A stretch of 64,000 bases of DNA from Hsuehochloa calcarea (Eukaryota > Streptophyta > Magnoliopsida > Poales > Poaceae). Under the pieces are notes generated by a model. It did not search any database and had not been told where the DNA came from. It saw nothing but the letters and a program-made list of their open reading frames with translations. Location: positions 10,213,517 to 10,277,516 of the forward strand of contig CM070598.1 of NCBI GenBank assembly GCA_036346395.1, in the 5' to 3' direction. The translations under genes were made by a program, and so were the position numbers. Positions 58,800 through 64,000 of the stretch are shown here, one piece after another. Within the stretch, counting starts at the first letter, position 1; each line of letters starts with the position of its first letter.

Positions 58800-61700
58800 G
58801 GAATAAGTCCATTTTACGCTCTCAAATTTTCCAAAAAGTCCACTTAACCCCCTGAACTACAAAACTGGTTTTTACCCCCTAATCTTTCAAAACCGTTTTA
58901 AAATACACCATGAGGTGGTTTGGTAGGATGGTTTTGCCCACATAGCTGCCACTTTACCCAATTTTGCCACAGTGATAGTCCACATTCTCTAGCCACACAG
59001 TTTTATACACAGATTCAGCCACAAAAGATACATTAAAGCACTCTCAAAGTCGCCACAACCATTGGATTTAGTCACATGAGATCTTAGCCCTTCAATCGTC
59101 TTCTTCCTCCTTGAGCACTCCCTCTTTCTCTTCTTTCTCTTCATATATCTCTCCCTCTTGCCCCACACCTGAGCAAGTCCTTAGCCCGTGGCCCTCGCCG
59201 GTGTCGTCTTGCAGCCTTCGCCTCCGTCTTAGTTCACGACTGACACTCCTCAAGTTCTCACAACCACTGCGCAAACGCAGCACCTCTGGTGAAAATGCCG
59301 ACTGGTAAGGAGGGGTGCCAAGGCACGAGTGAAAAGGCTCCCCAAGTCCTCACCACCGCTGCTACACGTTTGCGCCATCCATAGCGTGTCTCTGCTCGCC
59401 TCGTCATGTTCGGTCGGCATTCGTCATCCCGAGCAAGAGGCAGGCATGCTATCAACCATCCTAAGCTTGCGTTCACGAGACTGCCGCCCTTGCCTCCCCA
59501 TTCCCATCGACCCGGTGAGCTCCTTCGCTTTTGGCTCGAGTCAAAACGTGTTCCAGGACCTATCCATCAATTCTCCTCAGCCAATTTTGGGTTTCACTAA
59601 CAAGAATATCGTGCGTCACCATTTTCCTCGCTTTCGGCCAAATACCACCGCCACCTCCGTCATTCTTTATCCAGTGAGCTTAGGTCCAATTCCTCCCTAC
59701 TAGTGGACCCTCTCACCTCCCTCTACCTTCCCCAACTACTTATTTGAGCTTCCTTCCCCTTCAGCACCATCACGTTGTGGAACTTAACTCGTCGTCCTCG
59801 GCCTTCGTGCCAGGTCACTTTGTAGCCCCTTCGCCTCCACCATCTACTTCGGTAAGTTCCCCTTTTGCCTCTCATCATGTAGGACCGGAAAGGCGACTAG
59901 GGGGGGGTGAATAGGCGCTTTCAAAACTTTCTCGCCTAAATCAAAAACCAACACGAACTTTACTCCTTTAGCTATGAAAGCTAAGAAGATCAGTAAGCAC
60001 ACAACGGAAGCCTTGTGTTGGATTTGATGAACCCTCAACCACACGACACTGCAGGAGAAAAGAACTCTTTGTTCCTTCATCGGGATGGCGGTCGGCCCGC
60101 TACCACGGGCGGTCGGACCGACGGTCAACCAATGATCCGACCGACAACTAACTAGCGGTCGGACCGGTGGGCGGCGATTCGACCCGACAAGCCAGGTCTC
60201 GAATACAGCGGCGGTCGGACCGCGTTGGAAGTCGATCGGACCGGTGAGAGTCCGATCTTGAAAAACTCCACCCAACTCCAAAACGAAATTTGATCCAACT
60301 TTTGTTTCAACCAATAAAACTTGACCAAATTTCGAGCACACCTCCCTAATGATATTAGAGACCTATTTCTAGCGACGATCCGTCAGATCCACTTCGCAGA
60401 ATCGATCTCTCGAGATTTTACCAAAGAAGTGCACAAACCCTAGAAATATGAAAATCTTAATTCAAGACTTGCTTGTGGGGGGTTGATGATCTAGATGACT
60501 CTAGGAGTAATCCCACACATCAAAGCAAGATAAATTAGGCCAAGAGACCAAGTATGAACCTTTGAATCAAGGAAGCACCAAAATCATCCAAAAGGGAGAA
60601 GAACACAAAAGGGAGCAAACGATCTTTCAATTGAGCATCACAAGATTGTTCAAGTACACAAGATGCTTACAAAGCCTCTCCAACAAGGAGGGCAAGAGCT
60701 CAACAAGGAGCACACTCCAAACCCTAGTTCTCCTCTCCTCTCCTCCAAACCCTAGAAAAGGAAGAAGGGGCTAAAATGAATGCTTGGCTTAGTTTTCCAT
60801 CTCCCCCCTTCCTATTTATACTAGAGAGCTAGGGTTTCCTTTTTGGGGTCACTTACACATGGGACCCACACACAAATAACTCTTGAAGCAATCGCCTGCT
60901 TCACCACGTGTAGGTTGATCGCCAGTTCTCATCGCGCCGCCAAGCCTCTCTTGTCCAGAATCCCATCGGAACCTCCCGGAGACTCGCACCGATATCCGCA
61001 CCGCCGATCCAACCAAACCAGATCGAACCACCCGTTCGATCCGTCTTATCCATCTGCACCATGCTTGTGTCACACGACCACCGGTATCACGATCGTTACG
61101 GACCTCGGCTCTCCAAGCGTAGTCCCGATCCACTCACCGTTGACGTCGTTGACCTGCAAGCCACCTGCACAGCAATAGACAAACAAATCGTTTCCGGGAA
61201 CAAGTTCTTCACAACTTGACCCACGTCAGTTCCGCAATGCAATATACAACAATAAAACATTGAAGTTCATATGATAACACAATCAAAACCAACTCAATGC
61301 AACACTTGGCTAACCTTCAAGCCATTGCCGGTCTGACCACCCCTCAGGGCCGGTCCGACCGATTTCATGCCGGTCGGACCGCTCCCACAACGGCGGTCGG
61401 ACCGGTCCAAAGGACTTAGCCAAATTTCCAACTAAAAATTCGAAACCTTTCGAATTTTTAAGCGAATAGAACTTTTGGTAGGAGCTCCAAAATGATGGGA
61501 CCACATCCGGAGACTCCTCACTTGCCTACACAACCTATTTTTGGCTCAGCTCCAAAAACCCATTTTCATTTTTGGCGGTCGGACCGGCCACCAAGGCGGT
61601 TGGACTCCTCCACGAGCGATCGACGGCCGACACCACCGGCCAGACCGCTGTGGTCCGACAAATTTTAGAGCAAACCCGAAAACGCGAGATTTTGCAAACC

Positions 61701-62230
61701 AACAACGCCATTGCCAATTGACTCATCATCCTGAGATCGTGCACATATCCTCACGATATCCACACATCATCCCTATCGTCGTCTCCCTATCTCCCCCATC
61801 TCTGGCAGCCATGAATAGCCGCATGTGTGCCATCGTACTTCTCGGACCAAGCTGCCACCACCTTTGTACTCCCCTAGGCCCCTGCATGCCATTTTTGGTC
61901 CTTTCCAGTCACTGCCGTCGCCTTTGCCACTTGTGCCCGAGCTCCACTTAAGCCTCTCATGGAACTTCCTCTGTTTTTTTGCTTCTCTTCCTCTGTTTTG
62001 AATAAGAGGATGAGGTAGACACCCCTCTGTGTGCACATAGCGGCCAACACGGCAAAACCACGCTGATTTGGGTCCATATCATTGAAACCACTGTGCCAAA
62101 CCACCCCAGGGTGTATTTTAAACCGGTTTTGAAAGATTAGAGGGGGGAGGGGTTAAAAAACCGGTTTTGTAGTTCAGGGGGTTAAGCAAACCTTTTGGAA
62201 TGTTCCAGGGGAGTAAAAATGACTTATTCC
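58800..62230. mobile_element. MULE-type non-autonomous element, interrupted by a solo LTR
   Basis: TIRs: ggaataagtccattttacgc (58800) and, in reverse complement from 62230, ggaataagtcatttttactc; they stay alignable for more than 150 bp through ttaaccccctgaactacaaa and aaaatacacc. Flanks attggtaga (58791-58799) and attgataaa (62231-62239) match at 7 of 9, an aged 9-bp TSD. Without the nested LTR the element is about 1.54 kb. The interior (59100-59870, 61770-62040) is genic in composition, possibly captured exons, but no product was recognised. No transposase. Confidence 0.7.
59878..61764. mobile_element. solo LTR (1.89 kb), TSD catca
   Basis: It starts TGTAGGACCGGAAAGGCGAC and ends CACGATATCCACA, with exact 5-bp TSDs catca at 59873-59877 and 61765-61769. 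It is the same family and orientation as 12960-14697, including the gactagggggggg tract near the start, palindromic ggtcggacc clusters (about 60095-60245 and 61325-61650), a TATA-like tatttata near 60815 and the cattgccaattg block near the end. It is inserted inside the MULE at 58800-62230 and is therefore younger than it. Confidence 0.88.
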
Positions 62231-62239
62231 ATTGATAAA

Positions 62240-62690
62240 TAGTCTAAAAGAAACTCTAGCTCATTGAATCAGGGAATCTAGGGAAGTGATGACGTTTTAT
62301 TTCTAAGGAATGTTGAGGATGCATCGTCCTCGCCCCTCATGACTCAATGACTGCGTCAAGTTCTCGCCTCCCAATTTCCCCTTAGAAGACAATGACGAGC
62401 TCATCGGTGGCGACGACGAGGACAAGCGAGCTCATCACCTCCATTTTTTTTTGAAAAATATCGGCGAGGGGAGGTCACGACTCCATGGGCATCAAGCTCG
62501 CTCATCAGTGGCGACAAAGGGAGACTGGGGAGAGCTCCCGTAATCTTGATGAATCCATCATTGGCGAGTACTGCCTCCACTGCCACTCCAATCGCCATAG
62601 AACCACCATGGCCGTCGCAGCTTCGGCTCCTCCTCCATCGCTTTGGCTGTTGTAAGCACTGAACCACCACATTCTCCACTTCAATTGCAA
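62240..62690. other. spacer between MULE and third LTR
   Basis: GC-moderate sequence with short open frames on the minus strand; no gene recognised. Confidence 0.3.
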
Positions 62691-62698
62691 AGTCTGAT

Positions 62699-64000
62699 TG
62701 TTGGGCCAAAATAGCCACTTGAGGGTGGTGAATATGAGCTCACTCGTTTTCTCACTGGTATTTAACTTCATTTTCACTCCAATAGCTATGCAAAGATATG
62801 AAGATCAAGATCTCAAGATCACAACGGAAGACTTGAGATAAAAACCAAGAAAACTAGACTTCATGCTCCTCAGCCAGTCTGGCCACCAAGGTACGACCGG
62901 TCTGACCGCTGGCTGGTTTGACCGCCACGGAATCCAGTCTGACCGTTCCCCTCTACTAACTGAAAAACAACTTGCCGATGGATTTACAAAATGACCTAAC
63001 TTTTTACCTAGAAATCCAAATCACTTGAGGTTTCAAACATTGGTCACCAAGAAGGTCAGAAACTTATTCCAATCGAAGGTCAAGATGATCATAGCCAATG
63101 TTTCATGAATTTCTTGATTGGGGGCAAGAGACACAAAGCCGGGTGAAAACCTAACTATTATCTAAAGGCTTGCTCATGGATGAAAGATAGTCAAGATGAC
63201 CTTAGATCAGATCCCACAGGTCCTAGCAAGCTAGATCAAAACAAAAGACTAAGGCAAAACCCCTATAACACAAGAACCCTAAAATTACAAAAGAGAGAGC
63301 ATGAACAAGATAAAACTCATCTTCACACGAATTGAATGGATTGATATTAAAGAATTGAAGGTTTACAGCTACTCCAGCATGAAGAACAAAAGGTTACTCA
63401 TGAACACTCCATCCTACAATTTTTCTCTCAATGCATCTCTCTCAAACCCTAGCCTCCTCTATTATCTCCACTCTCCGTAAATCTCAAATTAGAGTTTCTA
63501 AGGCTTGTTTGTTCAAATCATGCAGTAACCCTTATATAGCGGAGGCTAGGTCTAGAGAGAAAACCCTAACGGGCACCTGTTAAACCCACACACAAATGGG
63601 TATCACACTCACGCATGCTTCTCCAAGTGGATGACGGTCCGGGTCTCCCGAACCCGTCTCTTCGTGATCTTGTCCTTCTCATGACCTAAACCGTTTATCG
63701 TTTGCGCAGTCTTGCGCGCGATTTCTCCAAGGTCACCAACCTGATATTTTGGTGAATGTACCAATATACCCTTCTCGATCCTTCTGTCATTGACCAAGTC
63801 CAATCATCGTGAAGCAATCCTATGTTTCGCCACACATAGGTTCATCAATGACTTTTCTGCTGTCGATAAGTCTTTCCCATCGGCTCCCACCGAACATCCT
63901 CAACACTTGCGTTGGCCCTAGCCACTTGATGCAAGCAATTGCATCAAACTTTCCGTTTGTGTCATTCATGTCCATCTTGTGCCTTGCTTGTGACCAACCA
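62699..64000. mobile_element. third LTR of the same family, truncated by the window end
   Basis: It starts TGTTGGGCCAAAATAGCCAC (compare TGTTGGACCGAAAAGGCGAC at 12960), followed by the shared tttcactccaatagctatg block, a first cluster of ggtctgaccg-type motifs (about 62880-62955) and the TATA-like cttatatagc near 63532. The right end is outside the window, so whether this is a solo LTR or the start of a complete element cannot be decided. Confidence 0.75.

Noticed and set aside
12960..64000. LTRs at 12960 and 59878 as the two ends of one giant element
   Set aside because: Each has its own exact 5-bp TSD (ataat and catca), so they are separate solo LTRs.

Overview
The window is nuclear DNA from a grass, most likely rice (Oryza) or a close relative. 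The evidence is intron-rich plant genes with GT-AG splice sites and GC-rich 5' exons, plus dense grass-type transposons: Mutator-like elements (MULEs) with long terminal inverted repeats (TIRs), hAT elements with 8-bp target-site duplications (TSDs), solo LTRs with 5-bp TSDs, a Ty3/gypsy remnant and a tRNA-derived SINE. Nothing bacterial, viral or organellar was seen. The species is inferred; no database could be searched.

Four host genes can be modelled. (1) 1-3958, minus: the 5' part of a SEC23 COPII-coat gene, two exons split by a 2.9-kb intron that carries a Pack-MULE and a hAT element; exon 2 has an apparent single-base frameshift. (2) 16646-22059, plus: an 11-exon MRS2/CorA magnesium transporter with an intact GMN motif, an AUG-stop uORF and a SINE just after the stop codon. 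(3) 39517-44460, plus: a 7-exon DRIP-type C3HC4 RING E3 ligase with one GC-AG intron and a likely single-base deletion in exon 3. (4) 51998-52756, minus: an intact single-exon PRA1-family membrane protein. They belong to unrelated pathways (ER export, Mg2+ transport, ubiquitination, vesicle traffic) and do not form a cluster.

Between the genes: a broken WDR26-like fragment cut by a hAT MITE (5.6-6.5 kb); a 1.7-kb solo LTR (12.96-14.70 kb); a minus-strand Ty3/gypsy remnant (about 25.0-33.95 kb) that keeps an antisense coiled-coil ORF and is split by a 4.1-kb solo LTR; minisatellites and degenerate repeats (34-38 kb); a four-copy array of ~620-bp repeats (47.05-49.56 kb); LINE-like tails (55 kb); a duplicated 3' gene end (56.6-58.0 kb); and a MULE (58.8-62.2 kb) with a solo LTR inside it, followed by a third LTR of the same family that runs off the window.

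No undescribed biological system could be demonstrated. The observations most worth checking are the single-base frameshifts in SEC23 and DRIP, the PP2A-B' fragment carried by the Pack-MULE inside SEC23 intron 1, the arrays of palindromic motifs inside two LTR families, the antisense ORF in the gypsy element, the ~620-bp tandem array next to an exon-like ORF, and the duplicated coding tail that shows coding-type divergence.
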